In this document: piece after piece, positions 18,268-26,940 of the stretch
How positions within the stretch are numbered: position 1 is the stretch's first letter
Layout of the letters: every line of letters starts with the position of its first letter
DNA from: an uncultured Pseudomonadales bacterium
GTDB lineage: Bacteria > Pseudomonadota > Gammaproteobacteria > Pseudomonadales > Azotimanducaceae
Assembly (NCBI GenBank): GCA_958296405.1
Contig: OY282519.1
Location: 1,596,132-1,660,131 of the forward strand
Direction: 5' to 3'
Length of the DNA stretch: 64,000 nt
Notes under the pieces: model-generated
The model's database searches: none
What the model saw: only the letters and a program-made list of their open reading frames with translations
What the model was told of the DNA's origin: nothing
Position numbers and translations under genes: made by a program

Positions 18268-19218
18268 ATGCACGGGCGAGCCACCGCCATCGCGCACCCG
18301 AACGTTGCCTTGGTGAAGTATTGGGGCAAGGCGCCGGGGCCGCACAACGTGTCGGCGGCGCCCTCCCTTTCGGTGACGTTGGACGCCTTCTCCACAGTCA
18401 CCACCGTGGCCTCAGCGAGCGAGGACCGCTTTGCGCTCAACGGCCAAGCCGTGGCGGACGCGAAGGTGGCGGGGTTTTTGCGCGAACTGCGCGAGCACTT
18501 CGCCCTGCCGCCGCTGCGCGTTGCCACCGAGAACGACTTCCCCACCGGCTGCGGCCTCGCTTCGTCTGCGTCGGGGTTCGCCGCCCTAGTCACTGCCATC
18601 GATGGCTGCTTCGGCTTGGGCCTCACGATGGCGGAGCGTTCCGCGTGGGCGCGGCGCGGCTCTGGCTCGGCGGCGCGCTCCATCGTCGGCGGCTTCGGCG
18701 TGCTGCGCGACGATGGCACGGATTGGACAGCGGAGGAGCTGTTGCCCGCCGACGCTTGGCCGCTCAGCATCGTGATTGGCGTGACTTCAACGCGCCCGAA
18801 GGCGGTGGGTTCCACGGCCGGCATGGAGCGCTCCCGCCTCACGTCGCCGTTTTATGCCCCTTGGGTGGCGGCCACCGTCGCAGACTACGCGGTGGCGCGG
18901 CGGGCGGTGACGGAGCAGGATTTCGCGGCGCTTGCCCAAGTGGCGGAATCGAGTTGCTTGAAGATGCACGCCGTGGCCCTCGCCGCCGAGCCGGGCCTCC
19001 TCTATTGGCGTGGCGCCACCGTGGACGCCCTGCATCGCGTGCGGGCATTGCGGGAAGCGGGCTTGCAGGTGTTCTTCACGGTGGATGCGGGGCCGCAGGT
19101 CAAGGCTGTTTGCGCACCGGGCGATGCTGAGGCGGTGCGCGCCGGCTTGGCCGAGTTGCCTGGCATCGAATCCGTGGTGGTGTCCGGGCTCGGCGCGGGA
19201 GCGGCGTGTACGGCGTAA
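18268..19218 (+). CDS. mvaD: diphosphomevalonate decarboxylase
   Basis: This 316-residue GHMP-superfamily enzyme has N-V-A-L-V-K-Y-W-G-K near residue 13, the diagnostic mevalonate-diphosphate decarboxylase motif. The phosphate loop N-D-F-P-T-G-C-G-L-A-S-S-A-S-G-F lies near 90, followed by G-S-G-S-A-A-R-S-I and the C-terminal T-V-D-A-G-P. It converts mevalonate diphosphate plus ATP to isopentenyl diphosphate. It overlaps the next kinase gene by 13 bp, forming a mevalonate-pathway pair. Most gammaproteobacteria use the MEP pathway instead, so this is a distinguishing trait. Confidence 0.93.
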   Translation: MHGRATAIAHPNVALVKYWGKAPGPHNVSAAPSLSVTLDAFSTVTTVASASEDRFALNGQAVADAKVAGFLRELREHFALPPLRVATENDFPTGCGLASSASGFAALVTAIDGCFGLGLTMAERSAWARRGSGSAARSIVGGFGVLRDDGTDWTAEELLPADAWPLSIVIGVTSTRPKAVGSTAGMERSRLTSPFYAPWVAATVADYAVARRAVTEQDFAALAQVAESSCLKMHAVALAAEPGLLYWRGATVDALHRVRALREAGLQVFFTVDAGPQVKAVCAPGDAEAVRAGLAELPGIESVVVSGLGAGAACTA

Positions 19219-20177
19219 CGGCGAGTGCGCCGGGCAAGCTGGTGCTGGCCGGCGAGTACGCGGTGCTGGCCGGTGCCCCGGCCATCGTGGCCGCCATCGA
19301 CCGGCGCGTCACTTGCCGCGTGACCATGGTCGAACGCGGCGACTGGCAGTTCCTGAGCCGCGGCTTCGAGGCTCGGATGGCTTGCCGACGGGAAGCCGTT
19401 GCCGATGCGACCGAGGGCGCCGCGGCATTGGCCGCCCAAGCGCTCTCCGCCCTGGGCTTGGACGCCCGCGACCTGCCGCCACACCTGCGCATGGAGATTG
19501 ACTCACAGGCCTGCTACCGAAACGGGGCAAAGCTCGGCCTGGGCTCAAGCGCCGCCGCGTTGGTGGCCGTCGCCGCGGCGTTCGGCGCCCTTGGCGGCAG
19601 GAGCTTGGAACTGGCGCCACTCATCGCCGCGCATCGCGCGCTGCAAGGCGGCGCCGGCAGCGGCTTGGACGTGGCGGCGGCATGGCATGGCGGCGTGATT
19701 TGTTTTCGGAATGAACGCGCGCAATCCATGCGGCTGCCAGCCAACCTCCACTTCGCGTTCGCCCACGCCGGATGGAGCACGCCCACAACCAGCCTCGTCG
19801 CCCGCTTCGAGACATGGCGGCGGCGTGGCGAACCGGCGGCGCTGCGGCGGTTGGCGGAGTGTGCGGAGCGCGTCGCCGCGGCGGGCGATGACGCGCTGGC
19901 GCAGTTCGCCGCGTACATCGATGCGCTGCAAAACTTCGATGACGTGGCGAACGTCGGCATCTTTTCCCAACCGCACCGGGCAGGACGCGCATTGGCGGCG
20001 CGCCACGGCGTGCTCTATAAACCCTGCGGCGCCGGCGGCGGGGACATGGGCGTCGCGATGGCGAACGACGCGGACGCCTTGGCGGCGTGGTGCGCGGCCG
20101 CGGGCACGGCGCAGCTCTCGATCATCGACGCTGCGTTCGCGGCCCAAGGTGCCCGCGCCGAGCCCATCGCCGCCTGA
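19206..20177 (+). CDS. GHMP kinase, probable phosphomevalonate kinase
   Basis: This 323-residue GHMP kinase uses a GTG start inside mvaD. Motif 1 is A-P-G-K-L-V-L-A-G-E-Y-A-V-L, motif 2 is L-G-L-G-S-S-A-A-A-L near residue 105, and the C-terminal motif is C-G-A-G-G-G-D. The overlap with mvaD points to mevalonate or phosphomevalonate kinase. The Q-G-G-A-G-S-G-L-D-V-A segment favours phosphomevalonate kinase. No HMG-CoA reductase, HMG-CoA synthase or third GHMP kinase is present in the window, so the rest of the pathway must lie elsewhere. Confidence 0.8.
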   Translation: MYGVTASAPGKLVLAGEYAVLAGAPAIVAAIDRRVTCRVTMVERGDWQFLSRGFEARMACRREAVADATEGAAALAAQALSALGLDARDLPPHLRMEIDSQACYRNGAKLGLGSSAAALVAVAAAFGALGGRSLELAPLIAAHRALQGGAGSGLDVAAAWHGGVICFRNERAQSMRLPANLHFAFAHAGWSTPTTSLVARFETWRRRGEPAALRRLAECAERVAAAGDDALAQFAAYIDALQNFDDVANVGIFSQPHRAGRALAARHGVLYKPCGAGGGDMGVAMANDADALAAWCAAAGTAQLSIIDAAFAAQGARAEPIAA

Positions 20178-20254
20178 TTGCCGCGCCGTCTTGCCGCGGT
20201 GCGGCGCGCCGCGGGATACTTGCCCGTTCTTGCCACATGAAAGCGGAGATGCGC

Positions 20255-21076
20255 ATGGCGATCAGTCCGTCCGGAACCGACGAGCTCTTGGTGGAGCAGC
20301 AGGACCGGATCCTCATCCTCACCTTGAACCGCCCAGAGCGGCTGAACGCCATCAGCCGCGAAATGCTGGAGGAGCTTTCCGCCAAGTTGGTGGAAGCCAA
20401 CAAGGATCCGAACATTCGCTGCATCGTGCTGACGGGCGCCGGGCGCGGCTTCTGCTCCGGTTTGGATCTCCTCGCGGTGAACCAAGGCGGCATTGGCAGC
20501 CGCAAATCGGAACGCGGCGGCAACCGTCCGCGGCAGCTGTTCGATCTGCGCGACGCGCCGATCAACGTGATGTGGAACATCGACACGCCGGTGGTGTGCG
20601 CGGTGAATGGCGCCGCCGCCGGCTATGGCATGGACATGACGCTGCTGGCAGACATCCGCATCGCCGGCGAGGCGGCCAAGTTCGCCGCCGTCACGGCGAA
20701 GCGCAACGTCGTGCCGGAGAGCGGTGGCACTTGGCTGCTGCCGCGCTTGGTCGGCTGGGCGAAGGCCGCGGAGCTCTACTACCGCGCCCGCACGGTGGGT
20801 TCCGCCGAAGCCTTGGACATCGGCTTGGTGAACACCGTGGTGCCGGATGCGGAGCTCATGCCCACGGCGCTGCAGTGGGCGAGCGAGATCGCGGACAACG
20901 CGCCGATGGCGGTGCAGACGACCAAGCGCATGATGCGCATGGGCCTCGAAGAGTCTTACGACACGGCGGTGGACCACTTGATGGTGCATCTCAATGGCCT
21001 GTTCGCGAGCGAGGATTTCGAGGAGGGCGTGCGCGCCTTCATCGAGCGCCGCAAGCCGGAGTTCACGGGCCAGTAG
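20255..21076 (+). CDS. enoyl-CoA hydratase/isomerase family protein
   Basis: This 273-residue crotonase-fold protein has L-N-R-P-E-R-L-N-A-I near residue 25 and the first oxyanion segment G-A-G-R-G-F-C-S-G-L-D-L near 65. The second oxyanion segment is N-G-A-A-A-G-Y-G-M-D near 115, followed by G-G-T-W-L-L-P-R-L-V-G and the acidic E at the end of P-E-S-G-G. It would hydrate or isomerise an enoyl-CoA in beta-oxidation or related pathways. ATG 20255 has a GGAG site 6 nt upstream; earlier in-frame ATGs at 20237 and 20249 lack one. Confidence 0.92.
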   Translation: MAISPSGTDELLVEQQDRILILTLNRPERLNAISREMLEELSAKLVEANKDPNIRCIVLTGAGRGFCSGLDLLAVNQGGIGSRKSERGGNRPRQLFDLRDAPINVMWNIDTPVVCAVNGAAAGYGMDMTLLADIRIAGEAAKFAAVTAKRNVVPESGGTWLLPRLVGWAKAAELYYRARTVGSAEALDIGLVNTVVPDAELMPTALQWASEIADNAPMAVQTTKRMMRMGLEESYDTAVDHLMVHLNGLFASEDFEEGVRAFIERRKPEFTGQ

Positions 21077-21161
21077 CGCTCGGGCCTCGGCTTCGCCACC
21101 AATGCCGCCGGCATGCTTATGGCAGCTGCCGGCCGACGGCTGTGCGCGAAAGGCCGATGCG

Positions 21162-22556
21162 CTATTCCATGACGGCTTGATAGACCAGCGGCTTGAACTT
21201 CGAGCGCAGGTCTGTTCGGTGCGGGATGCTCTGCGTCATGAAGATGGCGATGAGGCGCTCTTGCGGGTCGATCCAAAAGCGCGTTCCGGCGGCGCCGCCC
21301 CAAGCGTACTCGCCAACGGAGGATAGCTCGCCGGTTGCGCCCGGGTCTTGGACGACGGAGAAGCCCAGCCCCATTCCCACGCCGTTGCGGAAGCCGCGGA
21401 TGCCGGCCAAGTGGTCCGTGGCCATGAGCGCCACGCTCTTTGGCGCGAGGATGCGCGCGCCGTCCAGCACTCCGCCGTTCAAGAGCATTTGGCAGAAGCG
21501 CAAGTAATCCATCGATGTGGAGAGCAAGCCGCCGCCGCCGCTCTCGAACAACGCGCCCTCGCGGTAGCCGGCGCTCAAACGATCGTCCGCGATCACCAAG
21601 GAGGAGCCGAGGCTCGGCGTGAGGAAGGCGTTGGCATCACCCGGCGTGCCTTCGGGGCTGTAGAGCTGGGCGATGCGCGGCCACACCGCTTCCGGCACGG
21701 TGAACGATGTATCCACCATGCCGAGCGGCGCAAACAGGCGTTGGGATAGGAACTCACCGAACGGCATCCCGGACACGGCCTCCACCAAGCCGCCCAGCAC
21801 ATCCACGGAGACGCTGTAATGCCAGCGGCTGCCAGGGTCAAACTGCAGCGGCAGTTGGCCGAGCTTGGCGATGAAATCAGAAAGCGGCATGTCGTCGGTC
21901 AACAGCCCCGCCTCGCGGTAGAGCTGGTCTACGGGCGTGTTCCCAAACACGCCGTAGGTGAGGCCGGCAGTGTGCCGCAACAGGTCTCGGATGGTGGGTT
22001 GGCGTGTTGGCGGGCGCGTGTCGAGGCCTTGGGGTGATGCGGCGTCCCCGCCCTCGGGCGTGGTGGTCACCGTGCCATCGGAGATGGAGGCCGGCGTGTC
22101 GCCGTCCGCCGTGGCGGTGGCCACGCGCAGGTTCGCCAACGCCGGCAGATAGCGCGCCACCGGCTCGTTCAGCATGAATCGGCCTTCTTCGTGGAGCATC
22201 ATCACCGCGACGCTGGTGATGGGCTTCGACATCGAATAGATGCGGAAGATGGAGTCGCGAGCCATCGGCACGCGGGCTTCCCGGTCTGCCAAGCCGTAGG
22301 CCTCGTGGTAGGCGATCTTGCTGTCCCGTGCGATGAGGGCTGAACCGCCCACCATCGTGCCGTCCGCCACGGCTTGGTTCATGTAGGCCGTCAACCGCTC
22401 CAGCCGCTCAGCCGAGATGCCGACCTCGCCGGGCGCGACCATCGGCAACGCTTCGGCGGCAGCCCATTGCGTTGCGAGCGGAAGTGCGAGGGTAATGGCC
22501 AAGACGGCCTTGAACCGCGCGATGGCGGGGGTTGAACGGGTGCCGTGATGGCGCAT
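21162..22556 (-). CDS. serine hydrolase, class-C beta-lactamase family
   Basis: This 464-residue protein has a signal peptide (hydrophobic stretch about 13-34 ending W-A-A-A-E). The catalytic S-x-x-K is S-M-S-K near residue 105, the Y-S-V sequence is at the position of the Y-x-N motif, and W-G-G-A-A-G is near the C-terminus. Such proteins are periplasmic esterases or peptidases more often than true beta-lactamases. A loop rich in T, D and G around residues 148-180 appears inserted. AGGA lies upstream of the ATG. It is a single-gene unit on the minus strand between plus-strand genes. Confidence 0.9.
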   Translation of the reverse strand: MRHHGTRSTPAIARFKAVLAITLALPLATQWAAAEALPMVAPGEVGISAERLERLTAYMNQAVADGTMVGGSALIARDSKIAYHEAYGLADREARVPMARDSIFRIYSMSKPITSVAVMMLHEEGRFMLNEPVARYLPALANLRVATATADGDTPASISDGTVTTTPEGGDAASPQGLDTRPPTRQPTIRDLLRHTAGLTYGVFGNTPVDQLYREAGLLTDDMPLSDFIAKLGQLPLQFDPGSRWHYSVSVDVLGGLVEAVSGMPFGEFLSQRLFAPLGMVDTSFTVPEAVWPRIAQLYSPEGTPGDANAFLTPSLGSSLVIADDRLSAGYREGALFESGGGGLLSTSMDYLRFCQMLLNGGVLDGARILAPKSVALMATDHLAGIRGFRNGVGMGLGFSVVQDPGATGELSSVGEYAWGGAAGTRFWIDPQERLIAIFMTQSIPHRTDLRSKFKPLVYQAVME

Positions 22557-22837
22557 GGGCGATTCCTCGCGGGAAGTGTGCGTATGGTTCGTTGCGCGAG
22601 GACGATTGCGTCGGCGCGCGCCGCGCAGTCTCTCGCGCCGAGCCGCGCCCGGTCAAGCTGTGCGGGCTTGGCGTCTCCTTGGCGGCGCCGCGCCCGTGGG
22701 CGGCGACGTTCTTTTACCAAGCGCCGCCGTGCGGCCCGCTGGCACTCGTTCCGTTCGTGGGTGCCGCTGAACAAGATTTGACATTTGGTCAGTGGCTGCC
22801 AAAGTCCTTTGCGACAGCCTTTGACGAGGGACGCACG

Positions 22838-23068
22838 ATGACCCGGTTCAAGTCTGCTCCGACCGCACGCCGCGCCGGTGGCGACAGCGGCAACGAGAGC
22901 GCAGAGCCGGCGTTGGCCATGTCTGTGACGGGTGTCGACCCGGATTGGCGCGAGCGAATAGCGCTCGCCAAGCGAGAGTACGAAGAAGGCAAGAAGTGGC
23001 GCGAGGGCAAGCCGATCACGTTCCGAATGTCCCGCCCCCTGAATCTGGGTGGCGGCCCGAATGCCTGA
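22838..23068 (+). CDS. small hypothetical protein, antitoxin-like size
   Basis: This 76-residue protein has a GAGG ribosome site about 9 nt before the ATG. The first 35 residues are disordered-looking (R, G, S, E). The rest has D-W-R-E-R-I-A-L-A-K-R-E-Y-E-E-G-K-K, a charged helix, and ends P-I-T-F-R-M-S-R-P-L-N. I do not recognise a family. Size, charge pattern and an overlapping downstream small ORF resemble toxin-antitoxin or mobile-element cargo, but no partner domain is identifiable. Confidence 0.45.
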   Translation: MTRFKSAPTARRAGGDSGNESAEPALAMSVTGVDPDWRERIALAKREYEEGKKWREGKPITFRMSRPLNLGGGPNA

Positions 23069-23195
23069 TGTCGAACACGGCGGCGTGCGAGGCCCGCTCT
23101 ACGACGCCCACCATGCGTCGCGCTACGAATCGCGCACCTTGATCGCTACCGGGCCGGCAGTCCAGCGGCTCAGCGTCCTTTCCGCGCTCACCTAG
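23061..23195 (+). CDS. very small hypothetical ORF overlapping the previous gene
   Basis: This 44-residue frame starts at ATG 23061, 8 bp before the end of the 76-residue protein, and runs to TAG 23193-23195. It begins M-P-D-V-E-H-G-G-V-R-G and contains D-A-H-H-A-S-R-Y-E. Overlap and composition suggest translational coupling, but it could be the truncated head of a longer lost partner gene. Not recognised. Confidence 0.3.
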   Translation: MPDVEHGGVRGPLYDAHHASRYESRTLIATGPAVQRLSVLSALT

Positions 23196-23303
23196 CGTTG
23201 GATTCAGCCCTCGCGCTCATGCTCACCTGGCGTTGGGCAGTTCCCGCGGTTGACGCCGCACGGCGCAAAGTGTTCACTCGACAGAGTGACGACGTTGGGG
23301 GAA

Positions 23304-24524
23304 ATGATGCCCGCACTGGACGGTGTGAGAGTGCTGGACATGACGCAGTACGAGGCCGGCACGTCTTGCACGCAGGCGCTCGCATGGCTCGGCGCGGACG
23401 TGGTGAAGGTGGAGCCGCCGGAGTATGGCGACCCAGGGCGTGGCGTCGGGCGCACGGAAAACAAGGACTACTCGGCCTATTTCTGCGCTTGGAACGCCAA
23501 CAAGCGCAGCGTCGCGCTGAATCTGCGCCGCGAGGCCGGGCGCGCATTGCTGCTGCAGTTGGCGCCGAAGTTCGACGTGTTCGTCGAGAACTATGGCCCC
23601 GGCGTCGTCGAACGGCTGGACATCGGCTACGACGCCCTGAGCGCGGTGAACCCAGGCCTCATCTACGCCCGCATCAAGGGCTTCGGTTTGAGCGGCCCCT
23701 ACGCCGGCTATCGCTGCATGGACATGGTGGCGCAGGCTGCGGCCGGCGCCTTCTCCATCACCGGCGAGGCGGATGGCCCGCCGATGATGCCGGGCCCCAC
23801 CACCGGAGACTCAGGCACTGGCGTGCAAGCGGCCATGGCCATCCTCGCCGCCTACATCCAGCGGCTGCGCACTGGCGAAGGGCAGGAGATCGAGCTCTCG
23901 ATGCAGGAGGCGATGACGTACTACGTGCGCACGCGCGCCTTCATCGGCTCGGCTTGGGGCACGCGGGCGACGCCCCGCAACGGCAACTCCGGCGGGCTGC
24001 CGCCGGTGGACATCTACCGCTGCAAGCCCTTCGGCCCGAACGACTACATCTACCTGATGCCGGTGAACCAAGACCATTGGGATGCGTTGTGCGCGGCCAT
24101 CGAACGGCCAGACCTGCTGGTTGACCCGCGCTACGAGAGCACCGCGGCGCGCATCGAAAACGGCGTGGCGCTGTACGGGGAGATCGCGGCTTGGACGAGC
24201 GCCCGCGACAAGTACCAAGCGATGGAGACCATCGCCGGCGCCGGGGTGCCGTGCTCGGCCTGCCTCGACACGGGTGAACTGCACCACGACAACCACCTAA
24301 CCGAGCGCGGCTTCGTGCATGAACTCGAGCTGCCGGTGCATGGCCGGGTGCCGATGCTGGGCTTCGGGCCGCGCTTGTCCCGCTCCCAAGTGGAGATGGT
24401 GCCCCCGCCGCGCCTAGGCGAGCATACGGATGACGTGCTCGAGGCGGAACTCGGCATGGGCGCGGACGAATTGACCGCGTTGCGGCGCGACGGCGTGATT
24501 GGCGACCCACGCCGATTCGCCTGA
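23304..24524 (+). CDS. CoA transferase, family III (CaiB/BaiF)
   Basis: This 406-residue protein has G-V-R-V-L-D-M-T near residue 7, the E-P-P-E-Y-G-D-P-G-R cofactor-binding segment, N-K-R-S-V-A-L-N-L and the catalytic Asp at about D140 in R-C-M-D-M-V-A-Q-A. It moves CoA between acyl groups in organic-acid catabolism. The chosen start, M-M-P-A-L-D-G, follows a GGGGGAA purine stretch; the longer frame from 23250 adds residues not typical of the family. A second family-III enzyme is at 44798; the two are clearly diverged. Confidence 0.92.
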   Translation: MMPALDGVRVLDMTQYEAGTSCTQALAWLGADVVKVEPPEYGDPGRGVGRTENKDYSAYFCAWNANKRSVALNLRREAGRALLLQLAPKFDVFVENYGPGVVERLDIGYDALSAVNPGLIYARIKGFGLSGPYAGYRCMDMVAQAAAGAFSITGEADGPPMMPGPTTGDSGTGVQAAMAILAAYIQRLRTGEGQEIELSMQEAMTYYVRTRAFIGSAWGTRATPRNGNSGGLPPVDIYRCKPFGPNDYIYLMPVNQDHWDALCAAIERPDLLVDPRYESTAARIENGVALYGEIAAWTSARDKYQAMETIAGAGVPCSACLDTGELHHDNHLTERGFVHELELPVHGRVPMLGFGPRLSRSQVEMVPPPRLGEHTDDVLEAELGMGADELTALRRDGVIGDPRRFA

Positions 24525-24604
24525 TGTCTTGCCGCTTCGCCCCCCGCTGCTCGTGGCTGGGGATCGGGCGGCGTGGCCTTCCTGAAAGCTGATCGGCTCA
24601 TCGT

Positions 24605-25717
24605 GTGGGGCAGGCCGGCGGCATCCAAGTGAGCTCCGGCACCGAAGCCATCTTGGTGCCTGTTCTCAACGAGGCCGGCGTGATCGGCGCGTTTCTGGAC
24701 GAACTCGCTCCCCATGCGCGAACGCGACGGGTGTACCTGCTCGACAGCGGGTCTGCGGACGCCACTGTGGCGGAGGCCCGGGACGCCGCCCGCCGCTATG
24801 CCATCGCCTTGACGGTGTTGCCTTGCCCACCGGGGCTGGCGCCGTCCATCCGTTGCGGCGTCGAGCGCTCCAGCGAAGACCGCGTGGCGGTCATCGACGG
24901 CGACGGCAAGCACGCCCCTTGCGTCTTGGACGCCCTGTTCGTGGCGTTGGCGAAAGGTTGCGATGTGGCCGTCGCATCCCGGCATGTGCTGGGCGCTAGC
25001 ACTGCCGCGGATTGGCCGCGCGGTCGGCGTCTGGCCAGCGTGGCGCTCCTTTGGGTGATGCGCTGTGCCGTGCGCCGCCACGGGGTGCGCGACGCCGCTT
25101 CTGGCTGCTTCGCGTTGCGCCGCGCGGCCTGGGAGCGCTCGCGTCGTTTCCAGACGGGCGGCTACAAGTTCCTGTTGGACTTTCTCGCCGCGTTGCCGCG
25201 GCTGCGCGTCGCCGAAGTGCCGGTGACGTTTCGCGCCCGCCAAGCCGGGCGGAGCAAGATGGCGCTGCCGGTGTTGTGGGAGTTCTTGGTTTCCATCGTC
25301 CGCGCGGCGCTGCGGGGCAGGGTGCCGCGGCGTTGGATCAGCTTTGGCGGCGTGGGTGCCTTAGGCACGCTGCTGGATGCCAGCCTCATGTGGCTCTTGC
25401 ACGGAGCGCTCGGCATCGGCTTTGCATGGGCGCGGCCTGTGCCAATCTTGTTCGGTATGACGCAGAACTACTTCTTGAACAATGCGCTCACCTTCCCGGA
25501 CCGACGCCGCCGCGGCGGTGGCGGCTTGACGCGGGGGTGGGCGCTGTCCGCGCTCGGCAACTCTTGCGGCGCCTTGGTGAACTGGGGTGTTTCGGTGGGC
25601 GTCTACAGCCTCGGCGCGCCGTGGCTCGTGGCATTGGGCGGCGGCGTGGCGGCGGGGGCAGTGGTGAACTACATGGTCGCGCGAGACATCGTGTGGCGCG
25701 TTCGCGCTTCGCGTTGA
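24605..25717 (+). CDS. GT2 glycosyltransferase fused to GtrA-like membrane domain
   Basis: This 370-residue protein uses a GTG start. Residues 15-220 form a GT-A glycosyltransferase of the dolichol-phosphate mannosyltransferase type (V-P-V-L-N-E-A-G near 18, D-G-D-G-K-H near 100). Residues 240-365 form a GtrA-like domain with four hydrophobic helices (F-G-G-V-G-A-L-G-T-L-L-D-A-S, N-Y-F-L-N-N-A-L-T-F). It probably transfers sugar to undecaprenyl phosphate and helps flip it. No other polysaccharide genes are adjacent, and the sugar is unknown. Confidence 0.85.
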   Translation: MGQAGGIQVSSGTEAILVPVLNEAGVIGAFLDELAPHARTRRVYLLDSGSADATVAEARDAARRYAIALTVLPCPPGLAPSIRCGVERSSEDRVAVIDGDGKHAPCVLDALFVALAKGCDVAVASRHVLGASTAADWPRGRRLASVALLWVMRCAVRRHGVRDAASGCFALRRAAWERSRRFQTGGYKFLLDFLAALPRLRVAEVPVTFRARQAGRSKMALPVLWEFLVSIVRAALRGRVPRRWISFGGVGALGTLLDASLMWLLHGALGIGFAWARPVPILFGMTQNYFLNNALTFPDRRRRGGGGLTRGWALSALGNSCGALVNWGVSVGVYSLGAPWLVALGGGVAAGAVVNYMVARDIVWRVRASR

Positions 25718-25814
25718 GGTTGCCGTTCGAGCCCGCCCCTCGTGAGGGCGCGTGCTGGCCGATGCGCTAGCATGGGCAGCGCGACGGATGGGACGGCACA
25801 GAGAGGAAGGGTTA

Positions 25815-26225
25815 ATGGCGGAGCCATGGCGATTCGTCCACGCAAAAGCGTCGGCCGCTGAGTGGACTGGTGGGTTGCGAGAGATTTTCGACTACCGGGA
25901 TCTCGGCATCAAGGACGCCACGGACGGAGACTATGTGGCGCACATCATCAAGGCCAACGGCAAACAGTCCCCAGATGCCGTGCAGTCTTGGCATGTGCAT
26001 GACTGCGACTTCCAGTTGGTGCTGGTGCTGAACGGCTGGGCCGAGTTCGAGTACGAAGGCGAGGGCGTCCACCGCCTCGAAAAGGGCGACTGCGTGTTGC
26101 AGCCCCCGCGCATCCCCCACCGAGAGATCGCCTGCTCACCCGATTTCGAGGTGCTCGAAGTGGTGGCGCCGGCGAATTTTGGAACGCGCACGGTTGCGGC
26201 GCCGGAAGCGGGCGGTGGGGCTTGA
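25815..26225 (+). CDS. cupin-domain protein
   Basis: This 136-residue single-domain cupin has W-H-V-H-D-C-D-F-Q near residue 60 (metal-binding His pair) and G-D-C-V-L-Q-P-P-R-I-P-H-R-E near 95, the second cupin motif with its His. The fold is a beta-barrel that typically binds a divalent metal; function ranges from dioxygenase to binding protein. ATG 25815 has GGAAGG upstream, whereas a longer frame to 25752 has none. Function is not predictable beyond the fold. Confidence 0.85.
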   Translation: MAEPWRFVHAKASAAEWTGGLREIFDYRDLGIKDATDGDYVAHIIKANGKQSPDAVQSWHVHDCDFQLVLVLNGWAEFEYEGEGVHRLEKGDCVLQPPRIPHREIACSPDFEVLEVVAPANFGTRTVAAPEAGGGA

Positions 26226-26338
26226 CGTCGAAGCGCCGGTAGGCTGGGCGTCTCGGCGCAAGGCTCTGAGCGCAACTTGAAGTGATGCCCTCCGCTCGAT
26301 CACACACGATATGTTGCAATGCTGGGGACTCCAACGAG

Positions 26339-26704
26339 ATGAGCGACAGAGTGTCTCCCCCGTACCCCTTCGATCCGGGATCATTCGCTAGCGCCTTCGA
26401 CACCGATCTTGGGCGGGAGCTGTGGCACTTCCTGAACGAACGATCGGCCATCCATTTGATGGAGTATGCCTCCGACCGTGGAAGGCCTGCCGTGGAGCCT
26501 CTGCAAGAGCCTCTGCTTGAGCGGTTCGAGCAGGAGGCAATAGAGGAGCACAGGATCAGGCAGATGATCGGTTTCATGGCACGGCAGGTGCTGGCCCGTT
26601 CCGGCTACGACCCGGTGACCGGCGGCGTCGCGGTCAAGGGCAATGGACTCTTCACTGTGGGAACCCTGTACAGGCGGCGTCACGATGTGCCCGGAAGGCG
26701 CTGA
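26339..26704 (+). CDS. hypothetical protein
   Basis: This 121-residue protein starts M-S-D-R-V-S-P-P-Y-P-F. The central region (about 45-95) is a long charged helix with E-R-F-E-Q-E-A-I-E-E-H-R-I-R-Q-M. The tail G-Y-D-P-V-T-G-G-V-A-V-K-G-N-G-L-F-T-V-G-T resembles a short beta-hairpin. I do not recognise it. Base composition here and in the next 2 kb is less GC-rich than the flanks, consistent with an accessory patch. Confidence 0.5.
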   Translation: MSDRVSPPYPFDPGSFASAFDTDLGRELWHFLNERSAIHLMEYASDRGRPAVEPLQEPLLERFEQEAIEEHRIRQMIGFMARQVLARSGYDPVTGGVAVKGNGLFTVGTLYRRRHDVPGRR

Positions 26705-26940
26705 CAATAGCTACGCAGACGGGAAGCCTAGTCTGCGCAGCAAAGTGCATTCTTATCGAGCGGAGCGACTTCACGATGCAGCTCTAGCGCAAGCTGTAGG
26801 ACGAGTTAGGAGCGCCCTCATGCGCCCTAGCGCACGACAGCCAGCGAAGGACAGTGAACAGTGGTTTCGAGGGACTTAGCGGATTAGCTTCGAGCGAAGC
26901 CCTGCAATGCGGTGTCAAACCTTACTGGTGGGGGCGCTCG

